DNA from: JAWXBM01 sp034440115
GTDB taxonomy: Bacteria; Pseudomonadota; Gammaproteobacteria; Xanthomonadales; SZUA-36
Assembly: GCA_034440115.1 (NCBI GenBank)
Contig: JAWXBM010000080.1
Location: 5,824 to 69,823, forward strand
Length of the DNA stretch: 64,000 nt
Direction of reading: 5' to 3'
The first letter of the stretch is position 1, and every line of letters begins with the position of its first letter. Under the pieces are notes generated by a model that did no database searches, was not told the origin of the DNA, and worked only from the letters and a program-made list of their open reading frames with translations. Shown in pieces: positions 17,821 to 26,718 of the stretch. The translations under genes and the position numbers were made by a program.

Positions 17821-17872
17821 TGTAGGAGCAAGCTATGCTCGCGCTTGACAGGCTTGGTCGGCTGTAGGAAAT
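17821..17872. repeat. REP-like element
   Basis: TGTAGGAGCAAGCTATGCTC with the opposing GCGCTTGACA and a second GGTCGGCTGTAGG arm, between the decarboxylase gene and the Fic gene. It closely resembles the TGTAGGAGCGAGC-type REPs common in Pseudomonas and shares TGTAGGAGC with the other elements in this window. Confidence 0.7.
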
Positions 17873-17942
17873 GAGGTAAAGGATCCACTTATTAAGGGTA
17901 ACTATATTGATATTACCTCTTATCGGGCGTACGCTTACCTCT
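17873..17942 (+). promoter_or_regulatory. Candidate operator upstream of the fic-mod operon
   Basis: GAGGTAA (17873), GGGTAA (17896), TTACCTC (17913) and TTACCT (17935) form two or three overlapping inverted pairs, the clearest being GGTAA-N11-TTACC. They lie within 80 bp of the Fic start in AT-rich DNA. The Fic protein ends in a winged-helix domain, so autoregulation through these sites is an inference worth recording; no experimental link is visible. Confidence 0.4.
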
Positions 17943-17949
17943 ATTAAAA

Positions 17950-19041
17950 GTGGAGCCATGTGTGCACTCTCTCGAACCAAACTTTCTGGATTCGTTAAGG
18001 TTCAGCGCTGAACAGCTCAAAACCATTCGGGCCATTGGCGATGCCCGCGGGCGGCAGGCACTGTGGTATCAGCAGGTTCCTGAAGTACTGAAAAATCTCC
18101 GGATGGTGGCGCAAATTGAATCCACTGAATCATCCAACCGCATCGAAGGGGTAACCGTCAGCCCGGAACGGCTCGAACCTTTGGTGTTGAAACGCACCGA
18201 CCCCAGAAACCGTTCCGAACAGGAAGTAGCGGGTTATCGCGATGTACTGGGGCTGATTCATGATTCGGCCACCGAGATGCAGTTCAGCGCAAACGTAATG
18301 CTGCAACTGCATGGCATTTTGTACCGCTATTTGCCGGATGAGGGCGGGCACTGGAAAAGCGCACCCAACGGCATCATCGAAAAGCATCCAGATGGCAGCC
18401 GGCGAATTCGCTTCAAACCAAGCCCGCCCCAGCTGGTACAGATACAGATCGACAAGCTGTGCAGTAACTTCACAACAGCCCAAACAGATGGGCGCGAGCC
18501 GTTGGTTGTGGTGGCGCTGAGTATTCTGGACTTTCTCTGCATTCACCCCTTCCTGGATGCCAATGGCCGCGTGGGCCGACTGTTGACCCTGATGCTGCTG
18601 TACCAATTCGATTATCAGGTAGGGCGCTACATCAGCCTGGAGCGGGTTATCGAGCAGAGTAAGGAAACTTACTACGAGGCATTGGAAGCCAGTTCGCAGG
18701 ACTGGCATGAAGGCCAGCACAATGTCATGCCCTGGCTGAATTATTTCTGGGGCATGTTGTTGCGCGCCTACGGCGAATTCCGTGAGCGGCTCGATGCCGT
18801 ACATCCGCAAGGCCATGGCAGTAAAACCGAACTGGTTCGCCATGCGGTTTTGAAAAGGAAAAAACCTTTCACCTTGTCGGCCATCGAAGACGAATGCCTG
18901 GGCGTGAGCCGCGACATGGTGCGGCACGTGTTACGGCAAATGCGCGAAGAAGGCTTGGTAGAAGTGAATGGACGCGGGCGGGCAGCGCGTTGGGCCTTGA
19001 CAGATAACGCAGACATTGGCAACACAGGAACAGAAGAATGA
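17950..19041 (+). CDS. Fic-domain protein with C-terminal winged helix
   Basis: 363 residues. Fic enzymes transfer AMP (or another nucleotide moiety) to protein hydroxyls. The active-site motif HPFLDANGRVGR is at about residues 199-210. The inhibitory helix motif with glutamate, ESSNRIEG (about 60-67), lies N-terminal, making it a class II self-inhibited Fic. Residues 300-350 (TLSAIEDECLGVSRDMVRHV) look like a winged helix, as in Fic/DUF4172-type regulators. GTG start at 17950; another GTG at 17962. The stop overlaps the mod start (ATGA), so it is translationally coupled to a type III methyltransferase. Confidence 0.9.
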   Translation: MEPCVHSLEPNFLDSLRFSAEQLKTIRAIGDARGRQALWYQQVPEVLKNLRMVAQIESTESSNRIEGVTVSPERLEPLVLKRTDPRNRSEQEVAGYRDVLGLIHDSATEMQFSANVMLQLHGILYRYLPDEGGHWKSAPNGIIEKHPDGSRRIRFKPSPPQLVQIQIDKLCSNFTTAQTDGREPLVVVALSILDFLCIHPFLDANGRVGRLLTLMLLYQFDYQVGRYISLERVIEQSKETYYEALEASSQDWHEGQHNVMPWLNYFWGMLLRAYGEFRERLDAVHPQGHGSKTELVRHAVLKRKKPFTLSAIEDECLGVSRDMVRHVLRQMREEGLVEVNGRGRAARWALTDNADIGNTGTEE

Positions 19042-20996
19042 GTAAGTCAGGTATGAGCAAGCCAGGCAAAAAGCCAACAAAAAAGACCGCGACTAAGGCA
19101 TCAACGCAGGCTGGCGAGATGGACACGCAGTCTGATATCGGGCGGAGCCAGAACCCGGCAGAGCTGAAGCGTCAGGCGCTGGCTGAATTATTGCCGGAAG
19201 CCTTCAGTGAAGGACAGCTGGATATCGAAGCGCTGAAACGCACCTTGGGCGAGGCGGTAAACGACAGTGGTGAGCGTTACCGGCTGGACTGGGCCGGCAA
19301 GAGCGAAGCCTACAAGGTGTTGCAAACCCCCAGCACGGCCACCTTGCGGCCGCAGCGCGAGCATTCGGTTAATTTCGACAGCGCACAACATGTGTTTATC
19401 GAAGGTGAAAACCTTGAAGTGCTGAAGGTGCTACAGAAAGCCTACTTCGGCAAAGTGAAGTTGATCTATATCGACCCGCCCTACAACACCGGCAATGATT
19501 CATTTATCTACCCCGATCGTTTTCAGGAAAGCAAGGAAGACTACCTCAAACGCATCAACGAACTGGAAGACGACGGCACACTGATGCGCGAGGGCTTCTT
19601 TCGCAAAAACAGCCGCGAAAACGGCCATTACCATTCCAACTGGCTGAATATGATGTTGCCGCGTTTATACATTGCGCGGAATTTGCTGCGCGATGATGGG
19701 GTGATTTTTATCTCTTGCGATGACAACGAAGTACACAACCTGCGCTGTTTGATGAATGAGGTGTTTGGCGAGGAGAATTTTATTGCTTCGGTGATTTGGC
19801 AAAAGGTTTTTTCGCCCAAAAACAGCGCCAAATATTTCTCCGAAGATCACGACTATGTCTTGGTGTATACGCGACATGCGGAAGTTTGGCGGCCGAGTTT
19901 GTTACCGCGAACTGAAGAAATGGAGTCGCGTTATGACAACCCCGACAATGATCCAAGAGGCCCTTGGACATCGGGAGATATGTCAGCACGAAACTACTAC
20001 GGAGAAGGAACTTACTCAATTACGTGTCCGTCGGGCCGGATTATCGATGGACCACCTCCCGGAACGTACTGGCGAGTTTCCCCGAAAAAATTCAAGACGC
20101 TGAATGAAGATAAAAGAATTTGGTGGGGCGATAAAGGGGAAAACACTCCGCGCCTAAAGCGGTTTCTATCCGAAGTTAAACAAGGCCGGGTTCCCCAAAC
20201 CCTATGGAAATACAAAGAAGTCGGTCACACTCAGGAAGCCAAAAAAGAACTACTTGCCCTGGTGGATTTCCCCGACTCGAACGCGGTGTTTGATACACCC
20301 AAACCCACACGACTAATCCGCCGCATGTTGCAAATTGGCACAAGCACTGAGGAAGCGGATCTAGTGGTAGACTTTTTCGCCGGTTCCGGCACCACCATGG
20401 AAGCGGTGTTGCGGCAGAATCTCGAAGACGGTGGTAACCGCCGTTGCATCAATGTGCAATTGCCCGAGCCGCTCGACGTGGTGCCTTCCGAAATGGATGA
20501 CATTGCCGACGTGGCACGCATCCGAATAAAAAATGCCATCAGCGCCATGAAGGCGGAAGACGATTTGGCTACTCAAATTCCGGCCGATCTCGGGTTCAAG
20601 TCTTTTAGCTTGAACCCCTCCAACTTCAAACAATGGCGCGGCGACGGCATCGAATCTGCCGATGAACTGGCCGAACAGATGAAGATGTTTGTGCAAAGCG
20701 AAAAGGATGGCGCCAATACCGAAGACACCCTGTATGAGTTATTGCTGAAGTTTGGCCAGGAACTGACCACACCAATTGAGCAATTGGAAATCGAAGGCGA
20801 AGATGTTTATGCCATTCGCGACCGCAACATGTTGTTTGTACTGAACGGCTTCAATGAGGAAATGATCGAGCCGATGGTGGCCATCAAACCCCACGAGATT
20901 ATCGCATTGGATTCCGTGTTCCACGATTCCGACGAACTGAAAACCAACCTCGACCTGCAGTGCCGCGATGCGGGTATTCGGCTTACTTGCTTTTAA
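19038..20996 (+). CDS. mod: Type III restriction-modification methyltransferase (Mod)
   Basis: 652-residue site-specific N6-adenine methyltransferase and specificity subunit of a type III system. DPPYNTG (about residue 146) precedes FAGSGT (about 449), the beta-class order used by Mod proteins. The middle segment between motifs is the probable target-recognition domain. The N-terminus is a Lys/Thr-rich tail (residues 1-30). It overlaps fic by 4 bp and is followed 27 bp later by a DUF3800 gene and then res. The recognition sequence cannot be deduced from sequence alone. Confidence 0.95.
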   Translation: MSKSGMSKPGKKPTKKTATKASTQAGEMDTQSDIGRSQNPAELKRQALAELLPEAFSEGQLDIEALKRTLGEAVNDSGERYRLDWAGKSEAYKVLQTPSTATLRPQREHSVNFDSAQHVFIEGENLEVLKVLQKAYFGKVKLIYIDPPYNTGNDSFIYPDRFQESKEDYLKRINELEDDGTLMREGFFRKNSRENGHYHSNWLNMMLPRLYIARNLLRDDGVIFISCDDNEVHNLRCLMNEVFGEENFIASVIWQKVFSPKNSAKYFSEDHDYVLVYTRHAEVWRPSLLPRTEEMESRYDNPDNDPRGPWTSGDMSARNYYGEGTYSITCPSGRIIDGPPPGTYWRVSPKKFKTLNEDKRIWWGDKGENTPRLKRFLSEVKQGRVPQTLWKYKEVGHTQEAKKELLALVDFPDSNAVFDTPKPTRLIRRMLQIGTSTEEADLVVDFFAGSGTTMEAVLRQNLEDGGNRRCINVQLPEPLDVVPSEMDDIADVARIRIKNAISAMKAEDDLATQIPADLGFKSFSLNPSNFKQWRGDGIESADELAEQMKMFVQSEKDGANTEDTLYELLLKFGQELTTPIEQLEIEGEDVYAIRDRNMLFVLNGFNEEMIEPMVAIKPHEIIALDSVFHDSDELKTNLDLQCRDAGIRLTCF

Positions 20997-21023
20997 TCAA
21001 AGCCCACCGAGGAGCGCGACTTA

Positions 21024-21785
21024 ATGTACTTTCTTTACGCCGATGAAAGTGGAGACGTGGGCCTCCAAGGCAGCCCTACTCAATACTTTTGCCTGAGTGG
21101 GTTGGTTGTTCATGAGCTGCGGTGGCACGAAACATTGGAAGCGATTATCGATTTTCGCCGCGTGCTCAAAGAACGATACAGCTTCAAGTTGCGTGAAGAA
21201 TTGCATGCCGCTGATCTGTTACATCATCCAGGTGAAGCAGCGCGCATTCCGAAGTCCATCAGATTGAGAATGCTGCGAGACACTCTGGATTTTGAAGCGA
21301 AACTGGTTGATGTTTGTATCATCAATATCGTCGTGAAAAAAGCAAATAAATTGCCTGGAGCAGACATTTTCGAGATTGCGTGGACTACGCTGATCCAAAG
21401 ATTTCATAACACGCTTTCACACAGAAATTTTCCCGGGCCGCAGAATGCCGACGACAGGGGGATCTTGATAGTAGATCAAACTGATGAAGTAAAACTGCGC
21501 AATCTGAGTCGCCGGATGAGAAGGCACAATCCGGTGCCTAATGCCTATGGTCAAGGTTATCGTGCGGCTCCGGTAACAACCATCGTCGAGGATGCAGTTC
21601 ACCGCAATTCTCTGCACTCGTATTTCATTCAATTGGCGGACGTGAATGCCTATTTTCTTTATCAAAAATACCAGGCTTGTGGATACGTGGCCAGAAAAGG
21701 GGCACGAAATTACTTCAGCCGCCTAGCACCGGTTTTGTGCACGGTAGCGAGCCGGAATCATGCGGAAGGAATCGTTGAGCGTTAA
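21024..21785 (+). CDS. DUF3800 domain protein
   Basis: 253 residues. The N-terminal FLYADESGDVG (residues 3-13) is the DUF3800 signature, whose Asp/Glu residues suggest an RNase H-like metal site; a late acidic stretch (IVDQTDE, LADVNAYF) fits that fold. Members often sit in restriction, BREX and other defence loci; nuclease activity is inferred, not shown. It lies between mod and res in the same direction, with start preceded by GAGGAG. Confidence 0.85.
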   Translation: MYFLYADESGDVGLQGSPTQYFCLSGLVVHELRWHETLEAIIDFRRVLKERYSFKLREELHAADLLHHPGEAARIPKSIRLRMLRDTLDFEAKLVDVCIINIVVKKANKLPGADIFEIAWTTLIQRFHNTLSHRNFPGPQNADDRGILIVDQTDEVKLRNLSRRMRRHNPVPNAYGQGYRAAPVTTIVEDAVHRNSLHSYFIQLADVNAYFLYQKYQACGYVARKGARNYFSRLAPVLCTVASRNHAEGIVER

Positions 21786-21969
21786 GGCACAAAAAGAAAG
21801 GGCCCTTGCGGGCCCGATGGATCCTACTGTGGAGTCTAGCCCCAGGTCAGATCACGGTAACCACTGTAGTGGTTGTCAAGGAACGTGTCAATATGCAAGT
21901 TATTGATGTAAATAGTATTAATAGAGAAATCAACAACCTGAACAGAGCCAGCTTGGAACGCAAAGCCAT
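21786..21969. other. Unusual intergenic segment inside the type III R-M operon
   Basis: 184 bp separate DUF3800 from res, whereas the other joints are tight. It holds a minus-strand terminator (21790-21815), a 7-bp inverted repeat AACCACT-GT-AGTGGTT (about 21860), and several short frames. One is a minus-strand frame 21969 to 21847 (40 residues, MALRSKLALFRLLISLL..., hydrophobic N-terminal half). Another is a plus-strand 26-codon frame 21893-21973 whose TGA overlaps the res ATG. Neither has a clear ribosome-binding site, so neither is called as a gene. Confidence 0.5.
21790..21815 (-). terminator. Rho-independent terminator reading on the minus strand
   Basis: Stem GGGCCC-GCAA-GGGCCC followed on the minus strand by TTTCTTTTTG. 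On the plus strand the hairpin is preceded by the A-run and has no T-run after it, so it would not stop plus-strand transcription of DUF3800 into res. It implies a minus-strand transcript starting within or near the 5' end of res. Confidence 0.7.
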
Positions 21970-24711
21970 ATGAAACTGCAATTCGACGCCAATCAGGAAT
22001 TCCAGCTACAGGCCATTGGGGCCACGGTAGACCTGTTCGCGGGCCAGCCCGATGCCTCGCAACACGGCATTTCGATGGCTGATAACGAGCTTTCCAGCCT
22101 GCGGTTGAACGAAGTGGGATTGGCCAATCAACGGGTGATTTCCGACCAGCAATGGTTGAAGAATCTGCAGCAGGTACAGCAGGAACAAAAGCTGCCGGTT
22201 TCCGAGCGGCTGGAGCAGTTGCTGGACGAAGAAGGCAATGCAGTTGGCGATTTCCCCAATTTCACGGTGGAAATGGAAACCGGCACCGGCAAAACCTACG
22301 TCTATTTGCGCAGCATTCACGAACTGCACACCACCTACGGCTTCAAGAAGTTCGTCATAGTTGTGCCCTCGGTTGCGATCCGTGAGGGTGTGCTTAAATC
22401 GCTGCAGATTACCGCTGAGCATTTCCAGACGCTGTACGACTTTGAGCGCGTGGAGTTCACCGTTTACGACTCGACCCGAGTAAACCAGTTGCGTAATTTC
22501 GCCTTGTCCGATGCTTTGCAAATCCTGGTGATCAATATCGATGCTTTTGCCAAGGATTCAGACGAAGACTCCAACGCTCGCCGCAAAGGCAATGTGATCA
22601 ACCAACGGCGCGAAACCGGCATCAAACCCATCGAGTTTATTCAGGCCAGCTGCCCCATTGTGATTCTGGACGAGCCGCAAAACCTGGAAACCGAGAAGCG
22701 CAAGCAGGCCATTGCCCGCCTCAACCCTTTATGCACGCTGCGCTATTCCGCCACCCATCGCGATCCCTACAACCTGATCTACAAACTCGACCCCATCCGC
22801 GCCTATGAATTGGGGCTGGTAAAGCAGATCAGCGTGGATTCGGTAATCGACCTGAGTAGCACCAACCAGGCTTTTATCGAAGTACTGAACTTCACCAGCG
22901 GCGCCCGTTCCATTTCGGCCAAGGCCACCATCTGGGTGAACCAGAAAACCGGCCCGAAGAAAAAGCGCGTGACCCTGAAGAATGGTGATGACTTGTACCA
23001 ACTGTCTCAGCAGCGGGAAATTTACCGCGATGGTTTTATCGTTAATGAGATTGATGCCGGTGAAGGCTTTGTGCGTTTCGCCAATGACGTGACAGCCCGC
23101 ATTGGCGTGGTGCATGGCAACTTTCGTGAAAGCATACTCAAGCTGCAGATTGAAGCCACGGTGCGCCGCCATTTTGAAAAAGCCATCAAGCTGGAGCGCC
23201 AGGGCATCAAGGTGTTGTCGGTATTCTTTATCGACCGTGTGGCCAGTTATCGCGTGTACAACGACGATGGCAGCACCACCCTGGGACCCTTTGGCCAGTG
23301 GTTTGAAACCCTCTTTCAGCAATATGTCGCGAAACCTGAGTTTGCTGGCCTTTATGATTTGGCCATTGAGAAAGTGCATAACGGCTATTTCGCGCAAGAC
23401 AAACGCTCGGTGTCACCCTATGGTGAGTCAGATCACCGCACCAAAGGTGATGCCGAGACCGGTGCCTTTGAGCTGATCATGCGCGACAAGGAACGACTGC
23501 TCGACCCGGCGGAACCGTTGCGCTTCATCTTCAGTCATTCCGCCCTGCGGGAGGGCTGGGACAACCCCAATGTGTTTCAGATCTGCACGCTGGCAGAGGC
23601 GAGTTCCGAAATCCGCAAGCGGCAGGAAATTGGTCGTGGAATGCGCTTGTGTGTGGATCAAAGCGGACAGCGGGTGTTCAATCGCCAGGTCAATCGGCTT
23701 ACCGTTATTGCCAACGAATCTTACGAAGACTTTGCCCGCCAGTTACAAACCGAACTGGAAGAGGACGGTGTGGAATTCAAAGAGGGCCTGATCCAGAACG
23801 AAAAGGAAAAGGTGCAGATCAAGCTGCGCAAGGGCTATGAAACCGATACACGTTTTCTGGAGCTGTGGCAGCACATCCAGCAGAAAACGCGCTATAGGGT
23901 GCGCTACACCACTGCAGAGCTGATCGAGCGCAGCGCCGGGTCCATTAAGGCAGGAATGCAGAAACTGCAGAAACCTTCAATTGCATTGTCCAGGGCAGAG
24001 CTGGACATTTCTAGCCGGGGGGTGACTGGGCGGCAGACGGGTTATCGAACGGAGACCGTAGAAGCCGATTTTGTGATGCCGGATTTTGTCACCCAGGTTC
24101 AGGCTCGTACCGGCCTTTCCCGTTCTACTGTGGCCCGGATTCTGTTGGAATCAGGCCGCTTGCAGGACGCCCGAAACAACCCACAGCTATTCATTGAACA
24201 TGCGGCTGAACGTATCAATGCACAGAAACGTGAACTGTTGGTCAGTGGCGTGGAGTATCTGAAGCTTTATGGTGCGGTTTATGAAATGCATCGGTTTAAA
24301 AACAGCGATCTTGCCGAGTTTTTCAAAAATAATTTGATTGCAGTACAGAAACAGGAAAAAACCCTGTTTTCACACATCGTAATCGATTCGAATTCGGGCC
24401 CTGAGCGGCAATTTGCGGAAGCCTGCGAGAACAACGACGATGTGTTGTTTTACATCAAGCTGCCGGACTGGTTCAAAATCGATACGCCGGTGGGCAAATA
24501 CAATCCGGACTGGGCCTTGGTCTATCAGAATTATGAGCAACTGTATTTTGTGGCCGAAACCAAGGGCACAACCGGTGTTGGGGCAGGCATTGCGGAAGAC
24601 CTGCTGAGGCCGATGGAGCAGTTAAAAATCGAATGCGGCAGGCGGCATTTCAAGAATTTCGAGAACGTGCAGTTCAAGGTAGTTGGTAAGCTGCAGGAAT
24701 TGTTGGGCTAA
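21970..24711 (+). CDS. res: Type III restriction endonuclease subunit (Res)
   Basis: 913-residue ATP-dependent SF2 translocase plus nuclease. Walker A is METGTGKTYV (about residue 101), the DExx box is VILDEPQN (about 232), and the later helicase motifs are HSALREGWDNPNVFQ (about 524) and QEIGRGMRL (about 552). The C-terminal PD-(D/E)xK nuclease is PDWALVYQNYEQLYFVAETKG in pieces (Asp about 846, ExK about 863). All catalytic motifs are intact, so the system looks functional. It needs the Mod protein encoded upstream to form the Mod-Res complex. Confidence 0.95.
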   Translation: MKLQFDANQEFQLQAIGATVDLFAGQPDASQHGISMADNELSSLRLNEVGLANQRVISDQQWLKNLQQVQQEQKLPVSERLEQLLDEEGNAVGDFPNFTVEMETGTGKTYVYLRSIHELHTTYGFKKFVIVVPSVAIREGVLKSLQITAEHFQTLYDFERVEFTVYDSTRVNQLRNFALSDALQILVINIDAFAKDSDEDSNARRKGNVINQRRETGIKPIEFIQASCPIVILDEPQNLETEKRKQAIARLNPLCTLRYSATHRDPYNLIYKLDPIRAYELGLVKQISVDSVIDLSSTNQAFIEVLNFTSGARSISAKATIWVNQKTGPKKKRVTLKNGDDLYQLSQQREIYRDGFIVNEIDAGEGFVRFANDVTARIGVVHGNFRESILKLQIEATVRRHFEKAIKLERQGIKVLSVFFIDRVASYRVYNDDGSTTLGPFGQWFETLFQQYVAKPEFAGLYDLAIEKVHNGYFAQDKRSVSPYGESDHRTKGDAETGAFELIMRDKERLLDPAEPLRFIFSHSALREGWDNPNVFQICTLAEASSEIRKRQEIGRGMRLCVDQSGQRVFNRQVNRLTVIANESYEDFARQLQTELEEDGVEFKEGLIQNEKEKVQIKLRKGYETDTRFLELWQHIQQKTRYRVRYTTAELIERSAGSIKAGMQKLQKPSIALSRAELDISSRGVTGRQTGYRTETVEADFVMPDFVTQVQARTGLSRSTVARILLESGRLQDARNNPQLFIEHAAERINAQKRELLVSGVEYLKLYGAVYEMHRFKNSDLAEFFKNNLIAVQKQEKTLFSHIVIDSNSGPERQFAEACENNDDVLFYIKLPDWFKIDTPVGKYNPDWALVYQNYEQLYFVAETKGTTGVGAGIAEDLLRPMEQLKIECGRRHFKNFENVQFKVVGKLQELLG

Positions 24712-24727
24712 CTAATTGGCCGGGTTT

Positions 24728-24838
24728 TGGATCCCGGCTCCCCGGATCGAGCCCGGGGCAAGCGGGGGCCGGGATGACGTTAGAAATCGGCCGGGATGAC
24801 GTTCCATCTCCGTCATGCCGGGCTCGACCCGGCATCCA
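24728..24838. repeat. GC-rich intergenic palindromic repeats
   Basis: Three related arms: a 50-bp element ending GGGCCGGGATGACG, a second partial CCGGGATGACG, and an inverted CGTCATGCCGGGCTCGACCC. They resemble the dispersed CGTCATxCCGG repeats common in proteobacteria and could fold into large hairpins, possibly ending res transcription. The 218 bp between res and xdhC contains no gene that I can see. Confidence 0.7.
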
Positions 24839-24929
24839 TTTCGATGCCCGGAAGTAATAGCACCCTCCAGCTTGCCAAACAGTAGAATCACCTGGTCACA
24901 CTATTTGAACTAGGGAAACTCACAAATCC

Positions 24930-26033
24930 ATGCACCTGGGCACCATCGCATTGTTAAAATTCTTTGAACAGCACCGCGAAGATGATTCGCTGGTGTTGGT
25001 CACCATCATTGGTACCGAAGGATCCACCTATCGCAAGCCTGGCGCCATGATGCTGATCTCGCAGGATCGCCAGTATGTGGGCATGATTTCCGGTGGCTGC
25101 CTGGAAGGCGATCTGTTGCACCATGCTGATGATGTTTTTGCCACCGGCCAGGCCCGGAAAATCACCTACGATATGCATGCGGGCGATGAACTGGTGTGGA
25201 GCCTGGGCATCGGCTGTGATGGCATCATTCACTTGTTACTGCAGAAACTGGATCGCATTGACGGTTTCCCCATGCTTGATTGGATCACCTCATCGCTGGC
25301 TGCGAGGCAGGCCGTTATGCTGGCGATGAAACTAGCAGATGATGATTCCGGGCCAGATTTGGGTGAACCGGGCCTTGGTGAGATCGGCTTGATCAATTCC
25401 GTGAATAAGGCTTTTGGAGAAGAGCGGCTGGTGAGCGCAGCCAGTGAGGCCGTATCAAGTGATTGGCCAGTCTGGCGCAGCCAACAGCGGGCTGATTCAG
25501 CCGTTTTGTTGATCAATATGCCACCGCAGCCCCGCGTGTTGTTGTGTGGCGCCGGCCCCGACGCCGTGCCGGTTGCTGCCCAGTTTGCCAAACTGGGTTG
25601 GGATTGCATCGTGGTTGATCATCGCTCGGGCTATGCCATGCCAGAACGATTCAGTCCGGGTTGTGAAACCCTGGTCAGTCGCCCGGAAAAACTGCACCTG
25701 GTTCTGGATCTGCAACAGATTGATGCGGCCGTGATCATGGCGCATCACCTGGAAAATGATGCGGCCTATCTGCGACAACTCGCGCCTTTGCTGGGTGATG
25801 AGCAAAGCCCCGGAAACCTGGCTTATTTAGGCGTGCTAGGCCCTGCTGCAAGAAGGAACAAACTATGCGAGATGGCGGGATGTTCCAATGCGCTGGTGCA
25901 TGGCCCGGTGGGGCTGGATATAGGTGCTGAACTGCCTGAGGCCATTGCCCTGTCCATTGCGGCCGAGATTCACGCCGTGCTCAACCAGCGCAATGGTTTC
26001 TCCCTGACCCATAAAGTCACAGCAACATTGTGA
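24930..26033 (+). CDS. XdhC/CoxI family molybdenum-hydroxylase maturation protein
   Basis: 367 residues. The XdhC N-terminal domain is clear (TIIGTEGSTYRKPGAMML, SGGCLEGDLL), followed by a Rossmann-type C-terminal domain (RVLLCGAGPDAVPVAAQF, about residues 208-225). XdhC proteins bind molybdenum cofactor and promote its sulfuration for xanthine dehydrogenase-type enzymes. Its stop overlaps the start of the MobA-like gene. No molybdenum hydroxylase is in the window, so the client enzyme must be elsewhere. Confidence 0.9.
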   Translation: MHLGTIALLKFFEQHREDDSLVLVTIIGTEGSTYRKPGAMMLISQDRQYVGMISGGCLEGDLLHHADDVFATGQARKITYDMHAGDELVWSLGIGCDGIIHLLLQKLDRIDGFPMLDWITSSLAARQAVMLAMKLADDDSGPDLGEPGLGEIGLINSVNKAFGEERLVSAASEAVSSDWPVWRSQQRADSAVLLINMPPQPRVLLCGAGPDAVPVAAQFAKLGWDCIVVDHRSGYAMPERFSPGCETLVSRPEKLHLVLDLQQIDAAVIMAHHLENDAAYLRQLAPLLGDEQSPGNLAYLGVLGPAARRNKLCEMAGCSNALVHGPVGLDIGAELPEAIALSIAAEIHAVLNQRNGFSLTHKVTATL

Positions 26034-26611
26034 ACACATTGGGTGCCTTGTTGCTGGCGGCAGGTAACTCCAGCCGCCTGGGCCAATCCAAGCAGTTGCT
26101 GGAAATCGATGGTGAGCCATTGGTTCGACGGCAGGCCCGCACGCTGCTGGCACTGAATCCGGTTTGCGTCATTGTGCTAACGGGCGCTGAACAAAAAGCC
26201 GTTGAGCTGGCCCTGGATGGACTACCGGTGCATTTGGTGCATAACGAAAATTGGTCGCAGGGCATGGGCAGTTCTTTGGCTTGTGGCATTCGGGCCATGC
26301 CTGAGCGGGTGCGTGGTGCGCTGCTGTTACTCTGCGATCAGTGGAAAATCACGACTGAAGATTTGTTGGCATTGACCCAGGCCTGGGAACAATCTCCAGC
26401 TTCGGCAGTGACCGCTGAATGGATCGACGAGTCAGCTCAGAACCAATTCGGACCGCCAGTGGTTTTCCCCCGTGCCTTGTTTTCCAGTCTGATCAAGCTG
26501 CAAGGAGAGCATGGTGCCCAAAAACTGATTCGGCGTTATAAGGGCGGGGTGCAACGGGTCGTGCTGCCGCATGCGGCTGTCGATATTGACCAAAAATCTG
26601 ACCTGCCCTGA
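26030..26611 (+). CDS. MobA/MocA-like molybdenum cofactor nucleotidyltransferase
   Basis: 193-residue NTP transferase. LLAAGNSSRLGQSKQLL (residues 8-24) is the nucleotide-binding signature shared with MobA and MocA (CTP:molybdopterin cytidylyltransferase). A DQW motif (about 104) lies where MocA has a catalytic Asp-Gln pair. GTG start within the 4-bp overlap with xdhC (GTGA). Pairing with XdhC favours MocA-like cytidylyl transfer to cofactor for xanthine dehydrogenase family enzymes; guanylyl transfer cannot be excluded. Confidence 0.87.
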   Translation: MNTLGALLLAAGNSSRLGQSKQLLEIDGEPLVRRQARTLLALNPVCVIVLTGAEQKAVELALDGLPVHLVHNENWSQGMGSSLACGIRAMPERVRGALLLLCDQWKITTEDLLALTQAWEQSPASAVTAEWIDESAQNQFGPPVVFPRALFSSLIKLQGEHGAQKLIRRYKGGVQRVVLPHAAVDIDQKSDLP

Positions 26612-26718
26612 ACTGCCAGAAAGCGCTGACAACCCAGTGCCACATGATCCAGCGCAGCGCTTACGCTACTAAATATGTCTACACTCACCCCTAAGTCTTG
26701 GCTTATGGTGAGTTTCGC

